Origin: JAGRGG01 sp965217265
GTDB lineage: Bacteria > Pseudomonadota > Alphaproteobacteria > Geminicoccales > Geminicoccaceae
Reading direction: 5' to 3'
Length of the DNA: 64,000 nt
Assembly (NCBI GenBank): GCA_965217265.1
Contig: CBDCHP010000018.1
Coordinates: 558,001 to 622,000 of the forward strand
Positions within the stretch are counted from its first letter, which is position 1. Each line of letters starts with the position of its first letter. This document shows, piece by piece, positions 49,812-58,309 of the stretch. The translations under genes were made by a program, and so were the position numbers. The notes under the pieces are model-generated. The model ran no database searches. It saw only the letters and a program-made list of their open reading frames with translations, and was not told the DNA's origin.

Positions 49812-52274
49812 ATGGCTCAAGCGCCCCGTAACCTGCCGCACCTATATATTGAAGGCGGCGGACAAGCAGAACCCTATACTTCAAGGGGCGGCGGTGGGTC
49901 CAATCCGCCGCGGCTGCGGAACAGGGCTGCTCATGCCCAGAAACTCGAACGCGCGCTTGAGGCTGCGGTGGCCGAGGCACGTCAGATATTTGAGGCGCGG
50001 GACGCAGCCTTGGCTGAAGGCGAACGTGGCTTCTACCTTGAGTTCGAGATTCCGGCAGCGGAACGGGATGCTGTCGAGGGGCTAGGGAATAAGCATAAGG
50101 CAATAGAACTGGTGGCCGTACGCCCAGTCGCCAAGGGTGAAGAAACAGTTTTGGCGACAGTATTTGTTCCTGAGCGATCGGCAGACTTCTTCACAGAGAA
50201 AATTGCAGCTTACCGTGATGAGGATACGAAGACAGGCAAGCCGAAGAACGAGGGGCTGGTTGCCCGCATTGAGGATGCACGACTTGCGACTGTCAGATCA
50301 TTGTTCACCGACGATATGTCGCGGTTCCCGCAGAATGGCGGTCAGGTTTGGTGGGAGGTTTGGCTTCGGGACGATCGCCTGGAAACCTTTCGCACGGTCG
50401 CACAACGCCTGAACGTGCCGGTCAAGGACCACACGATCAACTTCCCTGAGCGCGACGTGGTCCTGGCGCTTGCTGACGAGCCGACCATGAGCCGTTTGGT
50501 CGAGCACACTGACGCCGTCGCCGAACTTAGGTTGGCGAAGGACACACCGTCCTTGTTCCTCGAAATGAAACTTGTTGAGCAGGCGGACTGGGCCAGGAAT
50601 CTTGCGGACCGGATCATGCCACCCGGACCGCTTGCCCCTGCTGTATGCATTCTGGACAGCGGCGTGACGCGCGCCCACCCGCTAATCGAGCCGGGACTGG
50701 AGGCTTTAGACCAGCACGCCTACGACGATAATTGGGGCGTCGGCGACAGCCGACACTGGAATGGGCACGGAACATCGATGGCCGGCATGGCGCTGTACGG
50801 TGATCTAGAAGCCGCATTGAGCCATGGCGAACCCGTCGAACTTCGACACCGGCTGGAGGCCGTGAAGGTGCTGCCACCTGCCGGGCAGAGCGATCCTGAA
50901 CTCTACGGCGCGATCACGGCCGATAGCATCGGCAAGGCAGAGGCACGGGCACCGCATCGGCGCCGGGTGTTCTGCATGGCAGTGACGAGCGATGTTGGAC
51001 TCGGGCGTGGACGGCCTTCGTCGTGGTCGGCCGCCGTCGATCAGCTCTGCTACGGAGATGGCGACCGCCGCCGCTTGGTGGTACTTGCGGCGGGAAACTA
51101 CCGTGGCGCTATCGATGCCGCCGCCTACCTCGACCGTAACGATCTCGAAGAGGTCGAGAGCCCAACTCAAGCTTGGAACGCGCTCGTCGTCGGTGCCTAT
51201 ACCGATAAGGTCAATATTACTCATCCTGATTATGTTGATTGGGAGGCGGTAGCCCCGGCCGGCGATCTGTCGCCCGCGAGCCGAACCTCGTGTATCTGGG
51301 ATCGGCAGTGGCCGATACGACCCGACGTAGTTTTTGAGGGGGGCAACTTTGCCCATGATAGGGTCAACCCGCCGTCGCAGATCGACGATCTGCAACTTCT
51401 GTCAACGCACTACCGCCCGAATCTGGGCCTGTTCGCCGCGTTCGGAGACACGAGCGCGGCAGCGGCGCTGGGGGCGAATCTTTCGGCTAGTATCGTCGCG
51501 GCCCGCCCGAAACTTTGGCCGGAAACGGTGCGGGGGCTCGTTGTCCACGCTGCCGAGTGGACGCCGGCGATGCGCACCCGCTTCGACGCCGCACGTTCTC
51601 AAGCCCAAAAGTTGCCACTGCTTCGCCGCTACGGCTGGGGTGTACCCGACCTTGGGCGAGCACTGATGAGCGCCTCCGACGACGCTACCTTGATGGTCGA
51701 GGATGCTCTTTTCCCTTTCCGCAAAGACACGTCGGCCATCAAGACCCGCGACATGAAACTTCATCGGCTTCCTTGGCCGCGCGACGAGTTGCTGGCGCTC
51801 GGCGAACGGGAAGTCGAGCTTCGAATCACCCTTTCCTACTTTATCGAACCCAACCCTGGCGAACGAGGCTGGACGCGGCGGCACCGCTATGCCTCGTATG
51901 CGCTCCGCTTCGCCGTAAAGCGTTCGCTTGAAAATTTTGAGCAATTTCGCCGACGCATTAACCAAGCTGTAGCAGCCGAGGAAGCAGGAGAAGCCGGGAA
52001 TGCCGCCGGCGGCGACAAATGGATGCTCGGTTCCATTCGCGATCGGGGTTCGGTTCATTCCGATATTTGGCGTGGCAGTGCCGCAGCCCTCGCCGAGCGG
52101 GACGCGATCGGCGTGTATCCGGTCAGCGGCTGGTGGAAGGAGAAGCCCGGCCTCAAGCGCTGGGATCGTTCGGTTCATTACGCACTGTTGGTTTCGATAC
52201 GTGCGCTAGGTGCCGAGGTGGACATCTACACTGCTATTGCCAATCAACTGGCAGTCTCAGTTGCGGCAACATAA
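49812..52274 (+). CDS. ietS: S8 subtilisin-family protease, IetS-like
   Basis: 820 residues. The catalytic triad is intact: D282 in VCILDSGVTRAHPL, H319 in WNGHGTSMAG and S548 in FGDTSAAAALGANL. There is no signal peptide, so it acts in the cytoplasm. About 270 residues precede the protease domain, and a long C-terminal part (after 600; RITLSYFIEPNPGERGWTRR, LKRWDRSVHYALLVSIRALG) forms a jelly-roll-like domain found in these subtilases. Forms an operon with the AAA ATPase. Lower GC than nearby housekeeping genes. Predicted role: toxic effector of a defence or addiction system. Confidence 0.85.
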   Translation: MAQAPRNLPHLYIEGGGQAEPYTSRGGGGSNPPRLRNRAAHAQKLERALEAAVAEARQIFEARDAALAEGERGFYLEFEIPAAERDAVEGLGNKHKAIELVAVRPVAKGEETVLATVFVPERSADFFTEKIAAYRDEDTKTGKPKNEGLVARIEDARLATVRSLFTDDMSRFPQNGGQVWWEVWLRDDRLETFRTVAQRLNVPVKDHTINFPERDVVLALADEPTMSRLVEHTDAVAELRLAKDTPSLFLEMKLVEQADWARNLADRIMPPGPLAPAVCILDSGVTRAHPLIEPGLEALDQHAYDDNWGVGDSRHWNGHGTSMAGMALYGDLEAALSHGEPVELRHRLEAVKVLPPAGQSDPELYGAITADSIGKAEARAPHRRRVFCMAVTSDVGLGRGRPSSWSAAVDQLCYGDGDRRRLVVLAAGNYRGAIDAAAYLDRNDLEEVESPTQAWNALVVGAYTDKVNITHPDYVDWEAVAPAGDLSPASRTSCIWDRQWPIRPDVVFEGGNFAHDRVNPPSQIDDLQLLSTHYRPNLGLFAAFGDTSAAAALGANLSASIVAARPKLWPETVRGLVVHAAEWTPAMRTRFDAARSQAQKLPLLRRYGWGVPDLGRALMSASDDATLMVEDALFPFRKDTSAIKTRDMKLHRLPWPRDELLALGEREVELRITLSYFIEPNPGERGWTRRHRYASYALRFAVKRSLENFEQFRRRINQAVAAEEAGEAGNAAGGDKWMLGSIRDRGSVHSDIWRGSAAALAERDAIGVYPVSGWWKEKPGLKRWDRSVHYALLVSIRALGAEVDIYTAIANQLAVSVAAT

Positions 52275-52281
52275 GCTGCAA

Positions 52282-52563
52282 TCAACGTATTTTGCCGAGC
52301 CAGCGCGCGTGCTCCAGATTGTTGTCGTATTGCTCGAAGGCGGAGCGGGTGTTGTAGGGCGGGTCGATGTAGACGCACTTCACCCGGCCGGCGTAGAGCG
52401 GCAACAGCGCCTTGAGCGCGTCGAGGTTGTCGCCCTGGATCAGGAGGTTGCCGCTGCCCGGCGCGCCGTACCCGAGGTCGGGGAAGGGCTCCAGCAGGCG
52501 GTAGGGCACCGCGTCGGCGGCGCGGACGTCCGCCTCGCGGATGAGCCAGTGCAGCGTCGGCAT
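52282..52563 (-). pseudogene. Truncated type III restriction-modification methyltransferase (mod) N-terminus
   Basis: 93 residues from ATG 52563. LLIQGDNLDALKALLPLYAG and VKCVYIDPPYNTRSAFEQYD, then DNNLEHARWL, are motif IV (DPPY) and its surroundings in Mod-type adenine methyltransferases, which are normally over 500 residues. The frame closes right after this point, 8 bp from the convergent protease stop. The S-adenosylmethionine-binding and target-recognition parts are missing, as is any res gene. Deletion on arrival of the ietAS-like pair is the simplest explanation. Confidence 0.8.
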
Positions 52564-52707
52564 CGGTCGGGTGCGGTCCTCATCGGTTGCGGTCGAGGCG
52601 CTTCCTAGCCGCCCGCCGCGCCCCGGTCGAGGGCCATCCCCGCACGGGCAGAATTGCGCGTCGGCGCGGGGCGCTGGCCGGCTACCCTTCGTGCTCGAAG
52701 CCGTCAC

Positions 52708-52737
52708 CTTGTCGCGTTGGCGTCGTCACGCGACAAG
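52708..52737. repeat. 9-bp inverted repeat
   Basis: CTTGTCGCG, 12 bases, CGCGACAAG. A perfect stem in the gap between the broken mod gene and a partial palindromic element. It could be a terminator or a regulator site; there is no U-run. Confidence 0.35.
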
Positions 52738-52767
52738 CCGGTGATGACTTAGATCAGCCCGACGCCG

Positions 52768-52841
52768 GCGCCGCGGCCAGCCTCCTACGTTAACACTAGC
52801 AAAAAAGAAAAAAGCCCGCCGCAGGCCACGCGAAGCGTTCA
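52768..52841. repeat. Partial stop-anchored element (core end and right arm)
   Basis: CGCGGCCAGCCTCCTACG, TTAACACTAGC, a run of A and G, then GCAGGCCACGCGAAGCGTTCA. The last three bases are the TGA stop of the EF-hand gene on the minus strand. The left arm is missing. Confidence 0.65.
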
Positions 52842-53351
52842 ATACAGCCCCAAGTAATCCAACAAGAACGCCGTCGGCCCCAGCGCCGTGCGGATGCGGC
52901 GCCAGTCGATCAGGGTGCCTTCCTTGTAGATCGCGCCGATCGGGCGCTCGTCGAGGCGGAGGTCCTGCGTCGCCTCGTCGAGGGTGAGCCGGCCGTCGCG
53001 GTCGTTGTCGTAGAGGTAGACGATGCGTTCCACCCCGATCAGGTCGATGGTCTGAAGGGCGAGGCCGAGCCCGCGCCGGGCCTCGGGCGGCAGTTGCGGA
53101 CCGGCGTTCGCGCTCCAGGCGACGAGGTCGGCGTGGGCGCGGGCGATCTCGTCGAGCGCGAGGTCGCCGCTGCGGTCGGCGTCGAGGCCGGCGAACGTGC
53201 GCTCGACGCAGATCGTGGAGGGGCTTGAGGCGCAAAAAGCCGCCGTGTCGCGGGCGAAGCGGTCGAAATCGACGCCCGCCGCACCGGCGGGCGGGGCGGA
53301 CAGGGCGGCGACGAGCGTCAGGCAGGCGGCCGAGACGGTACGACGGCGCAT
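52839..53351 (-). CDS. Secreted EF-hand protein
   Basis: 170 residues. A signal peptide (about 1-25, ending AGAAG) and two EF-hand loops, DADRSGDLALDE and DNDRDGRLTLDE, each with acidic residues at the calcium-binding positions 1, 3, 5 and 12. Cys pairs in FCASSPSTICVE may form a disulfide. Probably a periplasmic calcium-binding protein; partner unknown. Its ATG overlaps the TGA of mutS (ATGA), so it is co-transcribed and probably coupled with mutS. The stop lies in a palindromic element. Confidence 0.75.
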   Translation of the reverse strand: MRRRTVSAACLTLVAALSAPPAGAAGVDFDRFARDTAAFCASSPSTICVERTFAGLDADRSGDLALDEIARAHADLVAWSANAGPQLPPEARRGLGLALQTIDLIGVERIVYLYDNDRDGRLTLDEATQDLRLDERPIGAIYKEGTLIDWRRIRTALGPTAFLLDYLGLY

Positions 53352-55987
53352 CACTTCTCCTCTCGATCGTGGTCGTGGGCCTCTAGCACGCGCTTGAGGC
53401 GGTAGACGAGGTCGAGGGCGGCCTTGGGCGTCAGGTCGTCCGGGTTCACGCGTTCAAGCGCGTCCTCGACGGCCGAGGGGGCGGGGGATGCCGCCGGTCG
53501 TGGCGGGGCGGCGAGCAGGGCCTGGAACAAGGGCAGGTCGGCCGCGATCGTCTGCGGTCTCGCGCGCGCCTCGCCCTTCTCCAACCGCGCCAGCACCGCC
53601 TCGGCCCGTTCGAGCACGGGCCCCGGCAGGCCGGCGAGCCTGGCGACGTGGATGCCGTACGAGCGATCGGCGGCGCCCGGCGCCACCTCGTGCAGGAACA
53701 CGACCTCGTTCTGCCACTCCTTCACCTCGACGCGGTGGTTGGCGAGGCCGTCGAGCTTGGCGGCGAGCGCCGTCAACTCGTGGTAGTGGGTCGCGAACAG
53801 GCCGCGGCAGCGGCTCGACCCGTGCAGGTATTCGAGCACCGCCCAGGCGAGCGAGAGCCCGTCGTAGGTCGCCGTGCCCCGGCCGATCTCGTCCAGGATG
53901 ACGAGGCTCTTCTCGGTCGCTTGGTGCAGGATGGTCGCGGTCTCGACCATCTCGACCATGAAGGTGCTCTGCCCGCGCGCGAGGTCGTCCGCCGCGCCGA
54001 CGCGGCTGAACAGGCGATCGATGATGCCGATCCGGGCCGACTTCGCCGGCACGAAGCTGCCCGTCTGCGCCAGGATCGCGATCAGCGCGTTCTGGCGGAG
54101 AAACGTGCTCTTGCCGGCCATGTTGGGGCCGGTGAGCAGCCAGAGGCGTGCCCCTCCCTCCAGGCGGCAGTCGTTGGCGACGAAGCGCTCCTGGCGCACC
54201 GCCAGCGCCGCCTCGACGACCGGGTGGCGCCCGCCCTCGACCGCGAACGCCGCCCCCTCCTCCAGGGTCGGCCGCACCCAGCCGCCCTCGACGGCCCTGG
54301 CCGCGAGTGCTGCCGCGACGTCGATCGCGGCGAGGCCCGCCGCCGTCCGGGCGAGCCCGTCGGCATCTGCCAACGCCGCCGCGCGCATCGTCTCGAACAG
54401 GCGCAGCTCGATGCCGAGTGCCGCTTCGGCCGCGCCCGCGATCCGCCGCTCCAGGTCGATCAGCGCGCCCGTCGTGTAGCGCGTGGCGCCGGCCAGGCCC
54501 TGGCGCTGGACGAAGCCGTCCGGCACCTTGGCGAGGTGGCTCGCCGTCACCTCGATGTAGGCGCCGATCAGGTTGTTCTGGCGGATCTTGAGGCTGGGGA
54601 TGCCGGTCGCGGCCTTGAGGTCCGCCTCCATCGCCATCAGGTGCCGCCGCCCCTCCCTGGCGAGGCCGCGCGCGGCGTCGAGGTCGGCGTCGGCGCCCTC
54701 CCGTACGAAGCCGCCGTCGCGCGCCTGGAGCGGCGGCCGGTCGTCCAGCGTCGCGCGCAAGATTGCGGCGAGGTCGGCGTGGGGCGCGATCCCCCCGGCG
54801 AGGCCGGCCAGGGCCGGGGGGGCGGCGTCCAGGGTGGCGCGCAGGTCGGCCGCGGCGGCGAGCGCTTCGGCGAGGGCTGCGAGGTCGCGCGGCCCGCCGC
54901 GGCCGAGCGCCAAGCGGCCGAGTGACCGCGCCATGTCGGGCAGGCCCTTCAGCCGTTCGCGCACGGCGTCGCGCAAGTCCCCGTCCACGACCAGGGCCGC
55001 GACCTCCTCCTGGCGCCGGTGCAGCGGTTCGAGCCGTGCCAGGGGGGCCGAGAGCCGCTCGGCCAAGAGGCGGGCGCCGGCGGCGGTGCGCGTCCGGTCG
55101 AGGTCGTGCAACAACGAGCCGTTCCGGCCGCCGTCGGCGCCGCTCGACAAGTCGAGGTTGCGCCGCGTCGCCGGGTCGAGGCGCATCAGCCCCTCGCCGT
55201 CCCCACGCCGCGGCCGGTCGAGGCGGGCGACGGCGCCGCGCTGCGTCGCGTCCAGGTAGACGAGGAGGGCGCCCATCGCCGCGACCTCGGCCCGGGTGAA
55301 GCCGCCGAAGGCTTCGAGCGTCGCGACGCCGTAGCGCCGGCAGAGGCGGGCCTCGCCGCGGACGCTGTCGAACGCCGCGGCCTCGACCTCGCTCAGGCGC
55401 GATCCCCACGGGTCGAGCGCGGCGTCGTGCCGCCCGGCGATCTTGGGCCCGACCAGCAGTTCGCTCGGCCCCACCCTGGCCAGCGCCGCGCCCAAGTCCG
55501 CCGCCGCCACCGGCTCGACGGCGAACGCCCCGGTCGAGAGGTCGGCGTAAGCGAGCCCGAGCCCGTCGTTCGCGGCGGCGAGGACGGCGAGCGGCGCGCT
55601 CGACCGCCCGTCGAGCAGCGTGTCCTCGGTCAGCGTGCCCGGCGTCACGACCCGCACCACGTCGCGCCGCACCAGCGTCTTGCCGCCGCGGCGCTTCGCC
55701 GCCGCCGGGTCCTCGACCTGCTCGCAGATGGCGACCTTCTTGCCGTGCCGGATCAGCCGCTCCAGGTAGCCCTCGGCGCTGTGCACCGGCACGCCGCACA
55801 TCGGCACGTCGACCCCGTCCGCCTGCCCGCGGCGGGTGAGTGCGATGTCGAGCAGGGGCGCTGCCGCCTCGGCGTCCTCGAAGAACAACTCGTAGAAGTC
55901 CCCTAAGCGAAAGAACAGCAAGGCGTCGGGGTTCTCGGCCTTCATCGCCTTGTACTGCGCCATCATCGGCGTGTCCTTCGCCGCCAT
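53351..55987 (-). CDS. mutS: DNA mismatch repair protein MutS
   Basis: 878 residues, full length. The mismatch-reading domain has the F-x-E motif in RLGDFYELFFEDA. The ATPase has Walker A TGPNMAGKSTFL (K626), the ARGQSTFMVEMVET segment, Walker B LVILDEIGRGT and the FATHYHELTAL motif. A C-terminal Pro/Ala linker ends in LTPKAALDLVYRLKR, the tetramer-forming part. ATG 55987 begins AAKDTPMMAQYKAMKAENPD, normal for the family. Confidence 0.97.
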   Translation of the reverse strand: MAAKDTPMMAQYKAMKAENPDALLFFRLGDFYELFFEDAEAAAPLLDIALTRRGQADGVDVPMCGVPVHSAEGYLERLIRHGKKVAICEQVEDPAAAKRRGGKTLVRRDVVRVVTPGTLTEDTLLDGRSSAPLAVLAAANDGLGLAYADLSTGAFAVEPVAAADLGAALARVGPSELLVGPKIAGRHDAALDPWGSRLSEVEAAAFDSVRGEARLCRRYGVATLEAFGGFTRAEVAAMGALLVYLDATQRGAVARLDRPRRGDGEGLMRLDPATRRNLDLSSGADGGRNGSLLHDLDRTRTAAGARLLAERLSAPLARLEPLHRRQEEVAALVVDGDLRDAVRERLKGLPDMARSLGRLALGRGGPRDLAALAEALAAAADLRATLDAAPPALAGLAGGIAPHADLAAILRATLDDRPPLQARDGGFVREGADADLDAARGLAREGRRHLMAMEADLKAATGIPSLKIRQNNLIGAYIEVTASHLAKVPDGFVQRQGLAGATRYTTGALIDLERRIAGAAEAALGIELRLFETMRAAALADADGLARTAAGLAAIDVAAALAARAVEGGWVRPTLEEGAAFAVEGGRHPVVEAALAVRQERFVANDCRLEGGARLWLLTGPNMAGKSTFLRQNALIAILAQTGSFVPAKSARIGIIDRLFSRVGAADDLARGQSTFMVEMVETATILHQATEKSLVILDEIGRGTATYDGLSLAWAVLEYLHGSSRCRGLFATHYHELTALAAKLDGLANHRVEVKEWQNEVVFLHEVAPGAADRSYGIHVARLAGLPGPVLERAEAVLARLEKGEARARPQTIAADLPLFQALLAAPPRPAASPAPSAVEDALERVNPDDLTPKAALDLVYRLKRVLEAHDHDREEK

Positions 55988-56159
55988 GCCGTCGCACCCT
56001 TCAATTAAACTATTAGTTGATTTCTGCCTTGCCGCCCGCGCGTGGTTGAGGTAGCTATGGAACCCGGCGCCACGCGCGGTTTGTCCGCGTTCGCACCGCA
56101 CAGCGCAAGGGCGGCCGAGACGGGCGCCCAGCGTCCTCGGCCACGAGAAAGAGGCTTCG

Positions 56160-56690
56160 ATGCTCGACGTTTCCGAACGCTGCGCCGCATTCCTGCGGGC
56201 GCGGATGCCCGGCGGCTGGCGTCCGGCCCTCGACCTCGTGCGCCTCGTCGCGGCAGGGGTCGGCGATCAAACCCCGGCCGGCGTGGCGCGCGCCCTCGAC
56301 CGCCTGCTCTGGGCCAAGGCGCAGGGTATGCTGACGACGGCGCAGGTGACGGCCGTCGTCAACCGCAACGCCCGAGTCGCCCGCGCGTCCCCGTCGATCG
56401 GGGCGTTCGTGTCCGCCTACGGCACGCTCGCCGCCGCCGTTCTGCTGCTCTTGCCGCACGGGCTTCAGGCCGATCCCGACCCGCACGCCGCTTGGCTCAT
56501 GCTGCTGGGCGAGGACGGGGGGCGGCGCGACGCCGGTCGGGACACGATCGCGGCGAACCTTGAGCTTCACGCGGACGCGCTCGCCGCCCTGCCGGGGATC
56601 GCCTTCTTCCTCCTCGCCCGCGAGACGAGCGACTGCCAGATCGGCCTGATCGCGCGCGACGCGTTCTGGCGGACGATGATGGGGCGCTGA
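56160..56690 (+). CDS. Unrecognised protein encoded just before the GMC oxidoreductase
   Basis: 176 residues, mainly helical, with no signal peptide and no domain I can name. One hydrophobic stretch (SAYGTLAAAVLLLLPHGLQA) could be a buried helix or a single membrane span. The gene ends 2 bp before the GTG start of the GMC oxidoreductase, so the two are an operon. Several GMC enzymes need a small helper subunit encoded next to them; that role here is only a guess. ATG 56160 has GAAAGAGG upstream. Confidence 0.55.
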   Translation: MLDVSERCAAFLRARMPGGWRPALDLVRLVAAGVGDQTPAGVARALDRLLWAKAQGMLTTAQVTAVVNRNARVARASPSIGAFVSAYGTLAAAVLLLLPHGLQADPDPHAAWLMLLGEDGGRRDAGRDTIAANLELHADALAALPGIAFFLLARETSDCQIGLIARDAFWRTMMGR

Positions 56691-56692
56691 CG

Positions 56693-58297
56693 GTGCGGAC
56701 GACCCTGACCGATCTCGGGCCCGGGCCGATCGCGTGCGACGTCGCCATCGCGGGTGCTGGTGCCGCCGGGATCCCGCTCGCCCTCGAACTGAAGGGGCAG
56801 GGCTTGCGCGTCGTTCTCCTGGAGGCGGGCGACACCTATCCCACCGACGCGAGCCAAGCCCTCTACGAGGGCGAATCCTTGGGGCTGCCGGTCGACCTCG
56901 ACGCGATCCGACTGCGCTGCCTCGGCGGCACGACCAACCACTGGGGCGGCCTGTCGCACCCGCTCGGCGCGGAAGTGATAGTTGACCGGCCCTACTTCGC
57001 GCCGGGCTGGCCGATCGAACCGGCCGACCTGCAAGCGGCGATGCCGCGGGCGTTGCGCTACTGCGAGATCGACTTGAACCCCGGCGAGGCCTGGGACGCG
57101 CCGCTCGCCGGCCGCGGCGCCGAAACCTTCGCGGGCACCCGGCTGGAGCCCGACGTCTGGCGCTTGAGCCCGCCGACCGCGTTCGGCACCCGCTGGGGCG
57201 ACGACCTCGACGCCGCCCCCGACGTCAGCCTCGTCCTGCACGCCGCCTTGACCGAGATCGAGCTGTCGCCGGACTTGGGCCGCGTCGCGGCGCTGCACGT
57301 GCGCGGGGCCGACGGTGCGGCGGCCACGATCCACCCGCGCGTCGCGGTGCTGGCGATGAACGGCATCGAGAACCCCCGCCTCCTCCTCGCCTCGAACCGC
57401 CAAGCGCCGCAAGGGGTCGGCAACGCGCACGACGTCGTCGGCCGCTACTTCATGGGCCACCCGCTCTACGAGCCGCTCGCCCTCGAACTCGCGGCCGGGC
57501 ACGCCCTGCCGAGGTTCTTTGGCACATTCGACCTCGACGATGGCCGCCGGATGATCGGCATGGTGCGGCTCAAGCCCGAGGTGCAGGCGGACCTCGAAGT
57601 CGGCTCGATCGACGGCGCCTTCAACCCCGGCGGCCAGTTCGGCACGCCCGGCGTCAAGGCGCTCAGGCGGATGCTGCACCGGCTGCAGGCATGGCACCTG
57701 CCCGACGACATCGGCCGCGAACTCGCCATCGTCGCGGGCGACCTCGGCGGCATCGCCCGCGAGACGATGGAGCGCCTGGGCTTCGCCCGGAGCTTGGACC
57801 GCTTCGTCTTGAGCGTGCTGGTCGAGCAGTGGCCGAACCCGAAGAGCCGGGTCACTCTAAGCGACGCGACCGACGCCCTCGGCCTGCCGGTCGTCCGGCT
57901 CGACTGGCGCCTGCACGAGCGCGACGAGGCGACGGTGCGCGCGTTCGCCCGCGTCGTCGCCGAGGAGGTCGGGCGCACGGGCCTCGGCCGGGCCAAGCTG
58001 GAGCCTTGGGTGTTCGACGAGACGGCCCCGTTCCCGCGCCACGCCAACAGCGTGCACCTCATGGGCACGACCCGCATGGGCACCGATCCGGCTTTAAGCG
58101 TCGTCGACCCGGACTGCCGCGTGCACGGCGTCGACAACCTCTACGTCGCCGGCAGCTCGGTCTTCCCGACCGGCGGCAGCGTCCACCCGACCTTGAACCT
58201 CGTCGCACTCGCCGTGCGGCTCGGCGACCACCTGCGCGAACGGTTCGGCACCGCCGCGGCCGGCGGCGTCGGCACCCAGGCGGCGCTCACGCCCTGA
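56693..58297 (+). CDS. GMC-family FAD-dependent oxidoreductase
   Basis: 534 residues from GTG 56693. FAD fold VAIAGAGAAGIPLALEL, then LGGTTNHWGGLSHPL, the loop that covers the flavin, and the C-terminal GMC part: SVHLMGTTRMGTDPALSVVD, VHGVDNLYVAGSSVFPTGGS and the His/Asn pair HPTLN. It oxidises an alcohol or sugar; the specific substrate is not visible. No signal peptide, so cytoplasmic unless the upstream gene product carries it out. Confidence 0.85.
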   Translation: MRTTLTDLGPGPIACDVAIAGAGAAGIPLALELKGQGLRVVLLEAGDTYPTDASQALYEGESLGLPVDLDAIRLRCLGGTTNHWGGLSHPLGAEVIVDRPYFAPGWPIEPADLQAAMPRALRYCEIDLNPGEAWDAPLAGRGAETFAGTRLEPDVWRLSPPTAFGTRWGDDLDAAPDVSLVLHAALTEIELSPDLGRVAALHVRGADGAAATIHPRVAVLAMNGIENPRLLLASNRQAPQGVGNAHDVVGRYFMGHPLYEPLALELAAGHALPRFFGTFDLDDGRRMIGMVRLKPEVQADLEVGSIDGAFNPGGQFGTPGVKALRRMLHRLQAWHLPDDIGRELAIVAGDLGGIARETMERLGFARSLDRFVLSVLVEQWPNPKSRVTLSDATDALGLPVVRLDWRLHERDEATVRAFARVVAEEVGRTGLGRAKLEPWVFDETAPFPRHANSVHLMGTTRMGTDPALSVVDPDCRVHGVDNLYVAGSSVFPTGGSVHPTLNLVALAVRLGDHLRERFGTAAAGGVGTQAALTP

Positions 58298-58309
58298 ACG
58301 GACCCGCGT

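Noticed and set aside
52540..52620. GTCGGGTGCGGTCC as a possible second attachment site matching the tRNA-Arg end (CTCGGGTGCGCCA)
   Set aside because: Only about nine bases agree and the T arm is absent.
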